Source: Mucilaginibacter sp. KACC 22773 (GTDB taxonomy: Bacteria > Bacteroidota > Bacteroidia > Sphingobacteriales > Sphingobacteriaceae). From it: DNA of 64,000 nt. How positions within the stretch are numbered: position 1 is the stretch's first letter; the number at the start of each line of letters is the position of its first letter. The DNA lies in contig NZ_CP117883.1 in NCBI RefSeq assembly GCF_028736215.1, positions 3,224,001 through 3,288,000 of the forward strand. Reading direction: 5' to 3'. Of the stretch, positions 18,074 through 28,352 are shown one piece after another. Position numbers and translations under genes: made by a program. The notes under the pieces were generated by a model. The model searched no databases. It was not told the origin of the DNA and worked only from the letters and a program-made list of their open reading frames with translations.

Positions 18074-20494
18074 CTACTCGCTACGCAAGCTTTTCACCGG
18101 GTTGGCCAACGCCGCGCGCACGGCCTTGTACCCTACCGTTACCCAGGCAATAACTACTGATGAAGCTATGGCCAACAGGAATATCCAGGCGCTTAACGAT
18201 ATGCGATAGGCAAAGTTTTGTAGCCAGCCGGTCATCACGTACCAGGCTAATGGCATGGCAATTACAAATGAGATAACAATAAGCACCACAAATTCTTTAG
18301 AAAACAGGTAAACAATACTGCTTACCGATGCGCCTAATACTTTGCGGATACCAACCTCTTTCGTGCGTTGCACCGCCATAAACGATACCAGGCCGTATAA
18401 ACCAAGGCACGAAATAAAAATAGCTATGCCGGCAAATATTTTGTAAACCATGGCCATCTGGTTTTCTGCCTGGTAAAATTTGGCAATATTATCATCCAGA
18501 AAATAGCCGTTGTAAGCATATTCGGGGTAAGTGTTCTCCCACATTTTTTGTAATTCGGCAACGGTTTTACTTAAGTTCTTGGTTTGGATTTTAATGGCAA
18601 CATTGCCTTCAAATTTTTTTGCCGGGGCGATAACAATTGGCTTTACGGTTTCGCGCAGCGAGTTGGTTTTAAAATCCTTCACTACACCTGTTATAGGCAT
18701 CCACCTGCCATTGCCGCCAAACCGTACGGTTTTACCAATAGCACTCTCAGCATTCTGTATCCCTAATTTATGAATGAAGGTTTCATTTACCACCACCTGC
18801 CTGGCAGTGTCGCTTACATCATATCCTTTGCCGGCGGTAAATTGGAGCCCAAAGGTTTTAAAATAGTCGGCATCGCCAAATTTTAAATAGGTATTAAAGC
18901 CCGGGTCTTTGGTGTTGTTATTAAAATTAAAATTGGTACCCCAGTTGTTTTCTGAAGATGGCGCATCCGAACTAAAACTAACCGATTTTACAGCAGAATT
19001 TTGCATAAGCTGTTGACGATAGGCTACCATTTTACCCAGACTGATGCTATCGGTGTAGCCGGGAATAACGAGTACCGCTTCTTTATTAAAGCCAAGATCG
19101 GCCTTGTTTACAAAATCCATTTGGTTCATTGCCACTATAGTGCCAATCATTAACAATTGAGATATCGCAAACTGAGTAATAACCAGCGCCCTGCGTAACG
19201 GAATGCCGCCAATTGAAGCAGCGGTGATCTTATTTTTTAAAGCTAAGACCGGTTTAAAACCAGATACCACCATCGCTGGGTAAATGCCCGACAACACAAT
19301 GACAACTATCATTACGACAAGTAAAAACAGCAGGTTTTCGGCGGTGAATAAACCAATGCTTTCGGGTACATTGGCAATGCTTTTAAGTTGTGGCATAGCC
19401 AACTTTGCAATACCTAAAGCCAGCACTACCGAAAAGAAAACCACCAGCGTAGTTTCGCCAATAACCTGGGCTATCAATTGCTTACGCGTGCTGCCTAATA
19501 CTTTGCGGATGCCCACTTCTTTTGAGCGGCCAACGGATTGCGCCGTAGATAGGTTTATAAAATTGATGGATGCCATTACGATGATCAATAAGGCGATGAG
19601 CGATATGGTACGCAATGTGGCGTAACTCATGGTATGATCTGCCAGCGGGTTACCAAAACGGGTGTCAAAATGAAACAGTGATAATGGTTGTGCCAGGATG
19701 TGGGTTTCAGAAATTCCTTTTTTAAAGTGCTTGCGCGAAAAAGCTTCCAGCTGCTTACCAACATTATCGGCGGTAATATTGGGGGGCATTAGCATAAACA
19801 CCTGGTGATTGCTACTTGTTGATCCCCATTCGCCGCTGTAGTTGTAATCTTTGCCGTGCGCTTTCCAGCTCACAAACGATACCATTATTTTAAACGGGAA
19901 GTCGGTATTAACAGGCGCGTCTTCAATAACCCCGGCAACTTTAAGCGTTATAACGTTGTCCATTTTAAGGGTTTTGCCGACAGCGTTTTTCCAGTCGCCA
20001 AAGTATTTATTGGCCATGCTTTTGTCAATCACTGCCATATCCGGATCTTTTAAAACCGTGGCGGTGCCGGCCAACCATTTTGAACTAAAAATGTCAAAGA
20101 ATTGAGGTTCAATGAATAAAACGCCCAGATTTTCGGTAAATTTTTTATCGCCTGTACCTGTGCCTGCAACTTCGGGAACGGTTATCTGGCTGCCGTAGCT
20201 GCTGTTTAAAGCTGCTACGGCAGCCTGCGGAAAATCTAACCGAAGGGCCTCAGTAGCAGGCACTGCAATACCCGGATTATAAGTAAGGTCCGATTCGTGT
20301 TTTTCCTGGGTTACAACGTGGTATATGTTTTTGTAGTTGGGCTGAAATTTATCAAAACTCAGCTCAAAATTAATGATAACGAAAATGAGCAAACAAGCGG
20401 CAATGCCAACCGTAAGCCCGGCTATATTTATACTTGAATACGCCTTGTGCCTTACTATATTACGCCACGCTATTTTGATATAATTTTTGATCAT
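18074..20494 (-). CDS. ABC transporter permease P4, FtsX/MacB type
   Basis: 806 residues from the ATG at 20494 (M-I-K-N-Y-I-K-I-A-W). A frame extending to 20536 is rejected because it would run through the TGGTAT promoter box. Coupling motifs E-V-G-I-R-K-V-L-G-S and E-V-G-I-R-K-V-L-G-A (713-722). Domain 2 carries D-A-P-S-S-E-N-N-W and G-V-V-K-D-F-K-T-N-S; TM5 reads Q-F-A-I-S-Q. First gene of the third transcription unit, directly behind copy B of the 39-bp element. Confidence 0.9.
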   Translation of the reverse strand: MIKNYIKIAWRNIVRHKAYSSINIAGLTVGIAACLLIFVIINFELSFDKFQPNYKNIYHVVTQEKHESDLTYNPGIAVPATEALRLDFPQAAVAALNSSYGSQITVPEVAGTGTGDKKFTENLGVLFIEPQFFDIFSSKWLAGTATVLKDPDMAVIDKSMANKYFGDWKNAVGKTLKMDNVITLKVAGVIEDAPVNTDFPFKIMVSFVSWKAHGKDYNYSGEWGSTSSNHQVFMLMPPNITADNVGKQLEAFSRKHFKKGISETHILAQPLSLFHFDTRFGNPLADHTMSYATLRTISLIALLIIVMASINFINLSTAQSVGRSKEVGIRKVLGSTRKQLIAQVIGETTLVVFFSVVLALGIAKLAMPQLKSIANVPESIGLFTAENLLFLLVVMIVVIVLSGIYPAMVVSGFKPVLALKNKITAASIGGIPLRRALVITQFAISQLLMIGTIVAMNQMDFVNKADLGFNKEAVLVIPGYTDSISLGKMVAYRQQLMQNSAVKSVSFSSDAPSSENNWGTNFNFNNNTKDPGFNTYLKFGDADYFKTFGLQFTAGKGYDVSDTARQVVVNETFIHKLGIQNAESAIGKTVRFGGNGRWMPITGVVKDFKTNSLRETVKPIVIAPAKKFEGNVAIKIQTKNLSKTVAELQKMWENTYPEYAYNGYFLDDNIAKFYQAENQMAMVYKIFAGIAIFISCLGLYGLVSFMAVQRTKEVGIRKVLGASVSSIVYLFSKEFVVLIVISFVIAMPLAWYVMTGWLQNFAYRISLSAWIFLLAIASSVVIAWVTVGYKAVRAALANPVKSLRSE

Positions 20495-20519
20495 GTGATA
20501 TGCAGATTTGTACACTTGG

Positions 20520-20535
20520 TTTAAAACACATACCA
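20520..20535 (-). promoter_or_regulatory. TGGTAT box, sigma-54-like element, P4-P1 unit
   Basis: Minus strand: TGGTATGTGTTTTAAA. It aligns with TGGCACG-N4-TTGCA without a gap, with GC of the -12 half replaced by AA. The ATG at 20494 is 25 bp downstream, exactly as at P11. The 39-bp element is 53 bp upstream. Confidence 0.5.
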
Positions 20536-20588
20536 AAACATTAAATAACTGATAATAAATAAGTTAAATTATATCAGAATTACGAACA

Positions 20589-20627
20589 TGTTCGTAAGCG
20601 TAACAGTAAGTGTACGGTAATGATACA
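20589..20627 (-). promoter_or_regulatory. 39-bp paired-dyad element, copy B
   Basis: Dyads at 20589-20605 and 20611-20627, both perfect in TGT-N11-ACA. The promoter-proximal dyad is the most symmetrical of the four copies (TGTTCG...CGTAACA). Proposed upstream activating site for the P4-P1 unit. Confidence 0.7.
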
Positions 20628-20633
20628 GTGTGT

Positions 20634-20692
20634 GAAAGGTAAAAGGCGAAAGGTAAAAGGCCACATTAACCTTAAACAACCTTTTACCTTTC
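20634..20692. repeat. Inverted repeat of AAAGGT words, P5/P4 gap
   Basis: GAAAGGTAAAAGG occurs twice in direct orientation (20634-20646, 20648-20660) and once inverted (20680-20692). The right arm ends near the P5 stop. Same word family as the array at 10452. Confidence 0.8.
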
Positions 20693-20702
20693 CACCTCAA
20701 CA

Positions 20703-23102
20703 CTATTCGTTTCGCAAACTTTCAACCGGGTTGGCCATTGCCGCTTTAAGCGATTGATAACATACTGTTGCAAATGCTATCAGGACAGATAAGGCCGCTG
20801 CTAATACAAATACCCACCATTGAATATCTATCCGGTAAGCAAAATCCTGGAGGTATTTACTCATGGTTAGCCAGGCTATGGGCGATGCTACTACAATTGC
20901 AATAACAACCAGTTTAATAAAATCGGCCGAGAGTAATGCGGTAATGTTGGTTACAGATGCCCCAAGCACTTTACGGATGCCTATTTCTTTGGTGCGCTGC
21001 ATGGTGAGCAGCGATATCAACCCTAAAAGACCAAGGCAACTGATAAAAATGGCGATAACCGCACTGGAGGTAATGAGTTTGTTCAGCAAGTCTTCCTTCT
21101 TATAAAAATCGTTAATCTGTTCGTCCAGGAAGCGGTATTCAAATACATTTTCCGGGAATACCGATTGAAATACTTTTTGGATTTGCGATAAAGCAGCAGA
21201 ACGGTTTTTCAGATCGATCCTTACGCCTGCGTACTGATACTGGGTGCGAAAAGTGCTGATATACGACGGTTCTATTACTTTGTAAAGCGATTTGGCGTGA
21301 AAATCTTTCACAACCCCAACAATGGTACCTGGTTTATCAGTCAGGTCTCCGGCGGTAAATTGGTGGCCAATTATCTTTCGGGGATCTTTGATACCTAATT
21401 GTTTAACCAATTGCTCATTCACCAGGTACTCTTTGGCCGAATCCGCTTCGGCAATATTTCTGCCTGCTATAATCCGCAACCCGAATGTTTTAGCATAACC
21501 TGCATCGCCCATCAAAGTGCGGCCTACAAACTTTTCCCAATCCCTGCCCTCGTACTTTATTGATCCGCCTTTATCGGCTGTTGAGGAAGGTGCCCGGTAG
21601 CAAAAAGAAACAGCGCTTATAGCGGGGTTAGCCAGTAGCTGGTTACGGAAAAAATCAGTCTTAATCTTGTCAAAATCGGGCAAAGGAAGCATTACTACGC
21701 CCGTTTTATTAAAGCCAAGATCGGCAGTCTTCAGGTAGCGCACCTGCATAGTAATAATAATGGTACCGATAATAAGCACCTGTGCAATTACATTTTGAAT
21801 AACGATGAGGCTTTTACGGCTAAGCCCGGCAGCTTGCGAATGCCCGCCAACCTGGTTTTTCAGCGCATTTACAGGCTTAAACCTGCTTAATACCAAAGCG
21901 GGGTAAAACCCTGCAGCAATGGTAATTATCAGCATGGATAGGGCAATAAAAACAAACAGGGTTTTATCGTGCGTAAAATTAAATGTAAGCGTTGTTTGCA
22001 GCCAGGAATTTAAAACCGGTAAAAACATCCAAACTGATAAGACCGCCAGTAGTACGGCGGCAAAAACTATTAATGCCGTCTCTGTAATAAACTGGATGAA
22101 TATAGCAACCGGGGTACTGCCTAAAACTTTACGGGTGCCTATTTCTTTGGCACGTTTAAAGCTTTGGGCGGTTGCCATATTAACAAAATTTACACAGGCT
22201 ATCACAATAAGCAATAAACCAACAATGCCCAGCGTGCTTAACAACGATTTTTGTATTACGCCACTATACCGGCCATCAAAATGCACCTCATTTATGGGTT
22301 GCAAAAAGTATTTGAAGGTCTTTGCCGCTTCCTTATCCATCAGTTTGGGTATGGTAGCCTCAACCTTTTGGGGCGACAAATTTGGCGGTAATTGCAGAAA
22401 TATAACATTCCGCGAGTCTTCCCAATACCAGCTTTCCTGGAAATCTTTTTGAACATCAGGATAAAGAGTTTTAAGTGCCATTAACGATAAAAACATATCG
22501 CACTTCAAATCGGTATTATCCACATTATTGGCCAATATCCCGGTTACCTTAAAATTGTGCTTGCTATCCAGGCGGATAACCCGGCCAACAGCATCGTCGG
22601 TACCAAAATATTTTAGCGCCAATTTTTGGGTGATAACTGCATTATCCGGATCATTAAAGGCAGTTTCGGCACTGCCAGAGAGCCACGTATAGTCAAGCAT
22701 GTTAAACCAGTGCTTATCGGCAAGGCCAACATTCTCTTTTTCATAAAACAACTTCTTCTCCGCCCCGTTGCCTTGCGGAACCGAGATGGTGAACGAACGC
22801 TTTTGAACCAAAACGGCCGCGTCTTTTATCTGCGGCAATGCTGTTTTAACAGCGCGGGCCAACACCATTGGCGCGCCTTTCTCATATAGTGTAGTGCCAT
22901 CCTCAAGATGCAGCTGTTCAACTATTTTATATAACGATTTTTTGTTGTGATGATAAGCATCGAAACTTAGGTGATAGCTTATAAACTGGAACAGAATAAT
23001 GCTGCACGCTATCCCCATGGATAAGCCGAATACATTAATAAGTGTATAAAATTTGTGCTTCCACAAATTACGCCAGGCTATTTTTAAGTAGCTTTTAATC
23101 AT
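20703..23102 (-). CDS. ABC transporter permease P5, FtsX/MacB type
   Basis: 799 residues. The first coupling motif is unusual, E-I-G-T-R-K-V-L-G-S with Thr in place of Ile/Val; the second is regular (706-715). Domain 1 ends L-Q-P-I-N-E-V-H-F-D-G-R-Y; domain 2 carries Y-R-A-P-S-S-T-A and G-V-V-K-D-F-H-A-K-S-L. TM5 reads I-Q-N-V-I-A-Q. Last gene of the P11-P5 unit. Confidence 0.9.
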   Translation of the reverse strand: MIKSYLKIAWRNLWKHKFYTLINVFGLSMGIACSIILFQFISYHLSFDAYHHNKKSLYKIVEQLHLEDGTTLYEKGAPMVLARAVKTALPQIKDAAVLVQKRSFTISVPQGNGAEKKLFYEKENVGLADKHWFNMLDYTWLSGSAETAFNDPDNAVITQKLALKYFGTDDAVGRVIRLDSKHNFKVTGILANNVDNTDLKCDMFLSLMALKTLYPDVQKDFQESWYWEDSRNVIFLQLPPNLSPQKVEATIPKLMDKEAAKTFKYFLQPINEVHFDGRYSGVIQKSLLSTLGIVGLLLIVIACVNFVNMATAQSFKRAKEIGTRKVLGSTPVAIFIQFITETALIVFAAVLLAVLSVWMFLPVLNSWLQTTLTFNFTHDKTLFVFIALSMLIITIAAGFYPALVLSRFKPVNALKNQVGGHSQAAGLSRKSLIVIQNVIAQVLIIGTIIITMQVRYLKTADLGFNKTGVVMLPLPDFDKIKTDFFRNQLLANPAISAVSFCYRAPSSTADKGGSIKYEGRDWEKFVGRTLMGDAGYAKTFGLRIIAGRNIAEADSAKEYLVNEQLVKQLGIKDPRKIIGHQFTAGDLTDKPGTIVGVVKDFHAKSLYKVIEPSYISTFRTQYQYAGVRIDLKNRSAALSQIQKVFQSVFPENVFEYRFLDEQINDFYKKEDLLNKLITSSAVIAIFISCLGLLGLISLLTMQRTKEIGIRKVLGASVTNITALLSADFIKLVVIAIVVASPIAWLTMSKYLQDFAYRIDIQWWVFVLAAALSVLIAFATVCYQSLKAAMANPVESLRNE

Positions 23103-23228
23103 CGCTTTAGTTCATTAGTTCATTAGTTCGATGGTTCATTAGTGGTATTGTTCATTAGCTTTGGCATCGTCCTTAACACATCAACGCCAGTCAGGCAAAA
23201 CCAATGAACCAGTGAACCAATGAACAAC
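23103..23228. repeat. TTCATTGG-family inverted repeat, P6/P5 gap
   Basis: Left arm 23107-23160 has five or six imperfect octamers (AGTTCATT, GGTTCATT); right arm 23199-23225 reads ACCAATGAACCAGTGAACC and on. The arms are imperfect complements and flank a unique 40-bp core. Confidence 0.75.
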
Positions 23229-25658
23229 CTATTCGCTCTTTAAACTTTTAACCGGGTTGGCTGTGGCAGCTTTTATGGTGTGATAACCAACCGCCATCAG
23301 TGCCATAACTATAGCAATTGTTCCCGAGATAAATACCAGGCCAATATCGGGTTTTATTCGGTAAGCATAAGTTTGCAGCCATTTACCAATGCTCAACCAG
23401 GCTATCGGCGCGGCTATTACAATTGCTACCAGCACAAGCTTCACAAAATCAATTGATAGCAAAGTGGTGATTGATGTTACCGAGGCGCCCAAAACCTTAC
23501 GAATGCCAATTTCTTTAATGCGCTGCTCGGCAGTAAACGTTGCCAGGCCAAATAGCCCCATACATGCCATAAATGCAATCAGGAAACTGAATAATGTAAA
23601 AAGCTGCTGCAATTTATTATCGGCCTTATATTGCTCCTGCAACAAATCGTTTACCCATCGGTATTCAAATATTTTACCTGGGAAAAATTGCTTCCATAGT
23701 TTATCAACGTTGGTTAATACCTGCTTCTGGCTACCAGGCTGCACTCTCATCAGCATACTGCCATAGGTAATTTTATTATCGGCTACAATTAGTGTTGGCG
23801 ACATCGCAATTTTAAGCGATTCGTTATTGAAATCTTTAATAATACCCACCGGTATCCCGCGCATGTTTAATATAGGCTTGTTTAATTCTTTGATATTGAA
23901 CGCCTGCGCTGTATAAGCTGTAATTAAAACAGGTTGCGTTTTTTGCGCTTCCTCAAACTTCTCCATACTTTTTTGCATTAATGAATCTGAGTTTAAAGCA
24001 TCATTTCCAAATTTATTGCTAAACAACCGTCCCTTCTGCAATTGGAGTTTTAAAGTACTGACCAAATCCACATCAGCTTTGATATAAGTGGCCTGAATTT
24101 TATTGCCCTTTTGATTAGGATCATCAACCATTGTTGTCATAAAGCCGCCGCCGCCGGATGGGTACCAAGTACTGATACTGGCATTTTCGACGCCGGCAAT
24201 TTTTAACACCTCTTGTTTAAAGGCATCGCCACTTGTACCCAAATCTGTTTCGTTAATACGCAGCAGGTTATTTTTATCGTACCCTAAATCTTTATTATTG
24301 ATAAACTTAAGTTGTTTTTGAACAACAATGGTACAAATCAATACTGCTACAGATATAGTGAATTGCACGACAACCAAGGCTTTACGCAATACACCGCTAC
24401 CCTGTTGGACGCCAGTATTACCCTTTAAAGCCGTTGCCGGTAAGCGCCCCGATAAAAGTAAAGCCGGGTATAACCCGGTTAATAAACTCACCAGTAAAAC
24501 CACCCCGCATATTGCCGAAAACATGCCGATGTTACGGGATAGTGTCAACATTAGCTTATATCCTAAATAGTTTTCGACCGGGTTAAGTAATATGCTGTAA
24601 ACAAATATGCCTATGGCAAAAGAGATAACAAAAAACAAAATCGACTCGAACAAAAATTGGGCAATTAAATCGGACCTGGCAGCGCCAAGTACTTTACGGA
24701 TCCCTACTTCGGCTATCCGTTTTAACGCGCGTGCGGTGGTTAAATTGATAAAGTTGATGCAGGCAATAATAAATAGCAACACGGCGATGCCACTAAAGAT
24801 GTATACATTGCTTATTTTACCCTGTACACGCTGATACCCCCCAAAATCAGACTTTAAATAGACATCTGTTATCGGTTGAAACTCATAGCTAACATTCCTG
24901 CTGTTTCCCTTTGTAAATTGCGCGTACCATTTATTAACCTTGGCACTAAACAGTTTTACCGAACTACCCGGTTTTAACAGAATGTATTGCGAAGTAAATG
25001 TACCGAAGCCACCTTTATTAAGTTGATTGTAATCGGCATCATGTTCATTTAAAACCAGCATATCTGCCCTTAAATGCGTGTTTGAAGGAATATCCTTTAT
25101 AATACCGGTAATAATGTACGTTTTCGCTTTACCAAAATCAGGAATATCCGTTATGGTTTTCCCTATAGGGTTTCCGTCAGCAAAATATTGCTTCCTTATT
25201 TTTTCGGTGATGACAAGGTTGGGATACCCGGGAACAAACTTCTTAGGGTTGCCAAGCACAACCGAAAAATCCAGCATATTCCAAACGCTTGGTTCGGCTG
25301 ACAGTGCAACAATGCTTACCCCATCCCTGTTATCGCCCAGTTTATACCGGAATTCTCTGTCTACCATCCTGCAATAATCCTTTACCTCCGGAAAATTGGT
25401 TTTCAGGGTTGGCCCTAAACCGGTAAAGCTTCGGGGCGATCTATCCACTAAGTTTTTATCGCTGTTATCTACCGTTATTACCCGGTAAATATTATCCGCG
25501 TTTTTCCATTGCCTATCGTACGACAGGTCATCTATCACCACCGTGGCAACCAACAGGCACGCCGCCATACCAATAGTAAGCCCGGCTATGTTTATCAGGG
25601 AATAAACCCTGTTACGTTGTAAATTACGGAAGGCTATCTTGATATAATTCTTTATCAT
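23229..25658 (-). CDS. ABC transporter permease P6, FtsX/MacB type
   Basis: 809 residues. Coupling motifs E-V-G-I-R-K-V-L-G-A and E-I-G-I-R-K-V-L-G-A (716-725). Domain 1 has R-K-Q-Y-F-A-D-G-N-P-I-G-K, with Ala where most paralogues have Gly. Domain 2 has Y-P-S-G-G-G-G-F and G-I-I-K-D-F-N-N-E-S-L, plus an insertion rich in Lys/Gln/Glu (S-M-E-K-F-E-E-A-Q-K-T-Q). Loosely in the P1/P15/P10/P11/P14 group. Confidence 0.9.
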   Translation of the reverse strand: MIKNYIKIAFRNLQRNRVYSLINIAGLTIGMAACLLVATVVIDDLSYDRQWKNADNIYRVITVDNSDKNLVDRSPRSFTGLGPTLKTNFPEVKDYCRMVDREFRYKLGDNRDGVSIVALSAEPSVWNMLDFSVVLGNPKKFVPGYPNLVITEKIRKQYFADGNPIGKTITDIPDFGKAKTYIITGIIKDIPSNTHLRADMLVLNEHDADYNQLNKGGFGTFTSQYILLKPGSSVKLFSAKVNKWYAQFTKGNSRNVSYEFQPITDVYLKSDFGGYQRVQGKISNVYIFSGIAVLLFIIACINFINLTTARALKRIAEVGIRKVLGAARSDLIAQFLFESILFFVISFAIGIFVYSILLNPVENYLGYKLMLTLSRNIGMFSAICGVVLLVSLLTGLYPALLLSGRLPATALKGNTGVQQGSGVLRKALVVVQFTISVAVLICTIVVQKQLKFINNKDLGYDKNNLLRINETDLGTSGDAFKQEVLKIAGVENASISTWYPSGGGGFMTTMVDDPNQKGNKIQATYIKADVDLVSTLKLQLQKGRLFSNKFGNDALNSDSLMQKSMEKFEEAQKTQPVLITAYTAQAFNIKELNKPILNMRGIPVGIIKDFNNESLKIAMSPTLIVADNKITYGSMLMRVQPGSQKQVLTNVDKLWKQFFPGKIFEYRWVNDLLQEQYKADNKLQQLFTLFSFLIAFMACMGLFGLATFTAEQRIKEIGIRKVLGASVTSITTLLSIDFVKLVLVAIVIAAPIAWLSIGKWLQTYAYRIKPDIGLVFISGTIAIVMALMAVGYHTIKAATANPVKSLKSE

Positions 25659-25844
25659 ATGTCAGTTCATTGGTTCACTTGTTCATTAATTCATTGGTTG
25701 TATTGTTCATTAGCTTTGCTGATTCGATTCATTAGTTCATTGGAACGCGGGTATAGCAGATAAATCGCTATTAGTTGCAACCTGTATAACCACACAAGAC
25801 CAATGAACTAATGAACCAGTGAACCAATGAACCAATGAACGAAG
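25659..25844. repeat. TTCATTGG-family inverted repeat, P7/P6 gap
   Basis: Perfect 16-bp inner arms at 25728-25743 and 25800-25815, with further octamer words outside (25663-25698 and 25816-25840). The core begins GGAACGCGGGTATAGC, a string that recurs almost unchanged at 62863. Confidence 0.85.
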
Positions 25845-28352
25845 CTATTCGCTACGCAAGCTCTTCACCGGGTTTGCTCTGGCCGCCTTTAAGGTATGGT
25901 AACTCACAGCCAACAAAGCGGTAGCTATGGCTATAAAACCAGCGATAGTAAAAAGGAACCAATCGGGTGTTATGCGATATGCAAAGTTTTGCAGCCATTG
26001 GTTTACCAGGTACCAGGACAGCGGAACGGCAATTACAAATGCGCCCAGCGCAAGGTATATTGTGCCCCTGTTAAGCAACACAAACAAATTTACCAACGAT
26101 GCCCCAAGTACCTTGCGGATACCAATCTCTTTTGTGCGGTTAATGGTTGTAAGGCCGGATAGGCCAAACAATCCTAAGCAAGCAAGTATGATAGCGATGA
26201 TACATGATACGGTAATGGTAGTCATCCAGCGCAAATAAGCATCGTAGCTTTTGGCAACATCCTGGTCCATGAAAGTATAAGTAAGCGGAAGGTTATTGGT
26301 TAATTTGTTCCATTCGCTTTTTAATTTAGCCATAGTTCCCGGAATGCTTTGGTGTGCCTTTATCCGCAGCCAGTAATAAAATATAGGATCGCGGTTGATG
26401 GTATGATAGGCCGGTGGGATCACCTGGGTGAGATCGCGGTTGTGGTAATCTTTACAAACGCCAATAATAATACCACCAATGGTGGTATTATATACATCAA
26501 GTGCCGGCTTACCAAGCATATTATACAATGTTTGATTTACAACTACATTGTGCCTGATCTTGGTTCCGGCGGGCGCCTTTTGCTCTTCAGACAGCACCAT
26601 TCTGGCGCTATCACTTGCTATATCACGCGAAAAATCGCGCCCTTTAACAATTGGTATTTTGTTGAATTTAAAATAATCATAATCAACATTTAAAAAATCA
26701 ACCGGAACACTTTTGCCGTTAATGGTATGCCCGTTGGTGCTTGCCACATCAAAATAAAATGAAGCGCCTGTTGCGCCATCCAGGGATGGTTCAGTATCGG
26801 CATAATGATATATGGCCTCTTTTAATCGGTTGCCGTTTTGTTTATCCGCATAATCATAAGGATTGTGCAGTACCACAACCTGGTCTTTATCAAACCCCAT
26901 CTCGGTTTGATTAATAAAACGCATTTGTTTATTAATCACCAACGATGATATCACTAAAATAACACAAACCGAAAACTGAACGATGATAAGGCTTTTTGAC
27001 AATACAGGATTAATGCGATAAGCCGAAAACCCTCTCATGATATTTAAAGGTTTTAGCCCAGACATGGCATAAGCAGGGTAAATGCCTGCTGCAAAGCCAA
27101 GCAAAATAGCCAGCACGGGCAGCAACACTAAAAGATTAACAGATGAAAAATTATTTAAGCTAATGCCGGCACCTGTAAGCGTGCTAAAAAATGGCATTAC
27201 AGACACCGCCAGTACAATGCCTGCTGATACCGATATAAAAGCGAGCAATTGGGTTTCTGTATAATATTGCATAATGATTTGTATTCGCCCTGCCCCTATG
27301 GTTTTGCGAACGCCAACATCCTGGGATCGCGAAATAGCATTAGTAAGCGTAAGCAGCACATAATTAAAGCAGGCTATCACCAAAATAATTACTGCAAGGG
27401 TTATCAGTTGATAAATGTTTTTGAGGTTGGTGTAATGTCCCCATGCCCCGCCCTGGTTATAATGGGCATCGGCAAAACTTCTTAAATAAATATGGGTATC
27501 AGAAGCTTTGGTTGTTGGATCCTGCTTTTGCATGAATTCGGTAAGCGATTTAAAATAAGTTTTCGCAAAAACATCGAGTTTCTGCCGAAAACGGAACACG
27601 TCTGTTCCTTCTTTTATTTTAACAATCAGCACTTCGCTAAATGAGTTAACTCCATTACTAATCTTTTCCTTATAATCTTCTCTCGACTCCAGCGGAAAGA
27701 TCAAATCAAACTGCATACTTGAATTTGCCGGAAAATCTTTCATCACACCATTAACAGTTACCAATATAGGTTTGGCATCTCCCGGCAATTGAATGGTTTT
27801 GCCTATGGGGTCGGCAGCACCAAAATATTTATTAGCCAGCCGCTGGCTGATCACCACCTGGTTACGACCGTTTAAAACCGTTTTGGGATCTCCTTTAATT
27901 AGCGGATAGTTAAATACTTTAAAAAAATCGGCATCGGCGCAAACGATATTGTCATCTTCCTGAAAATTTTGGTTGCTCACTTTTATAACCGGTTTATAAA
28001 AACCTTCAAACCGCACAGCACTTTCAATCTCCGGGAAATTTCGCTTCATATCCGGTGCTAACGCAGGCGGCGTAGTGGTTATATTTTTTTTATCTTCTAT
28101 ATTAGTCAAAAACGAAAAGAAACCATTTTCGCTCTTATCATCAGTTGGTTTTGAAAATATGTCCGACTCTTCCACTCTGTACAACCTATTTACGTCGTTA
28201 TGGAATTTATCAAACGATTGCTCGTTTTTTAGATATAAATAGACAAGAATACAAAAGGCACTTGCGATACTCAATCCAACTATATTGATAGCGGTGTATA
28301 ACTTGTTGCGCAAAATGTTCCTGAAGGCCAATACTAAATTGTTTTTTATCAT
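25845..28352 (-). CDS. ABC transporter permease P7, FtsX/MacB type, divergent
   Basis: 835 residues, the longest of the array. The extra length includes a segment near residues 72-92 (D-D-K-S-E-N-G-F-F-S-F) in domain 1. The first coupling motif is D-V-G-V-R-K-T-I-G-A preceded by S-R-S-Q, not R-A-K; the second is regular (742-751). The usual L-Q-P-L-x-D block before TM2 is R-S-F-A-D-A-H-Y-N-Q, and domain 2 has G-V-C-K-D-Y-H-N-R-D-L. It belongs to none of the other subfamilies by eye and probably has a different partner. Confidence 0.88.
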   Translation of the reverse strand: MIKNNLVLAFRNILRNKLYTAINIVGLSIASAFCILVYLYLKNEQSFDKFHNDVNRLYRVEESDIFSKPTDDKSENGFFSFLTNIEDKKNITTTPPALAPDMKRNFPEIESAVRFEGFYKPVIKVSNQNFQEDDNIVCADADFFKVFNYPLIKGDPKTVLNGRNQVVISQRLANKYFGAADPIGKTIQLPGDAKPILVTVNGVMKDFPANSSMQFDLIFPLESREDYKEKISNGVNSFSEVLIVKIKEGTDVFRFRQKLDVFAKTYFKSLTEFMQKQDPTTKASDTHIYLRSFADAHYNQGGAWGHYTNLKNIYQLITLAVIILVIACFNYVLLTLTNAISRSQDVGVRKTIGAGRIQIIMQYYTETQLLAFISVSAGIVLAVSVMPFFSTLTGAGISLNNFSSVNLLVLLPVLAILLGFAAGIYPAYAMSGLKPLNIMRGFSAYRINPVLSKSLIIVQFSVCVILVISSLVINKQMRFINQTEMGFDKDQVVVLHNPYDYADKQNGNRLKEAIYHYADTEPSLDGATGASFYFDVASTNGHTINGKSVPVDFLNVDYDYFKFNKIPIVKGRDFSRDIASDSARMVLSEEQKAPAGTKIRHNVVVNQTLYNMLGKPALDVYNTTIGGIIIGVCKDYHNRDLTQVIPPAYHTINRDPIFYYWLRIKAHQSIPGTMAKLKSEWNKLTNNLPLTYTFMDQDVAKSYDAYLRWMTTITVSCIIAIILACLGLFGLSGLTTINRTKEIGIRKVLGASLVNLFVLLNRGTIYLALGAFVIAVPLSWYLVNQWLQNFAYRITPDWFLFTIAGFIAIATALLAVSYHTLKAARANPVKSLRSE

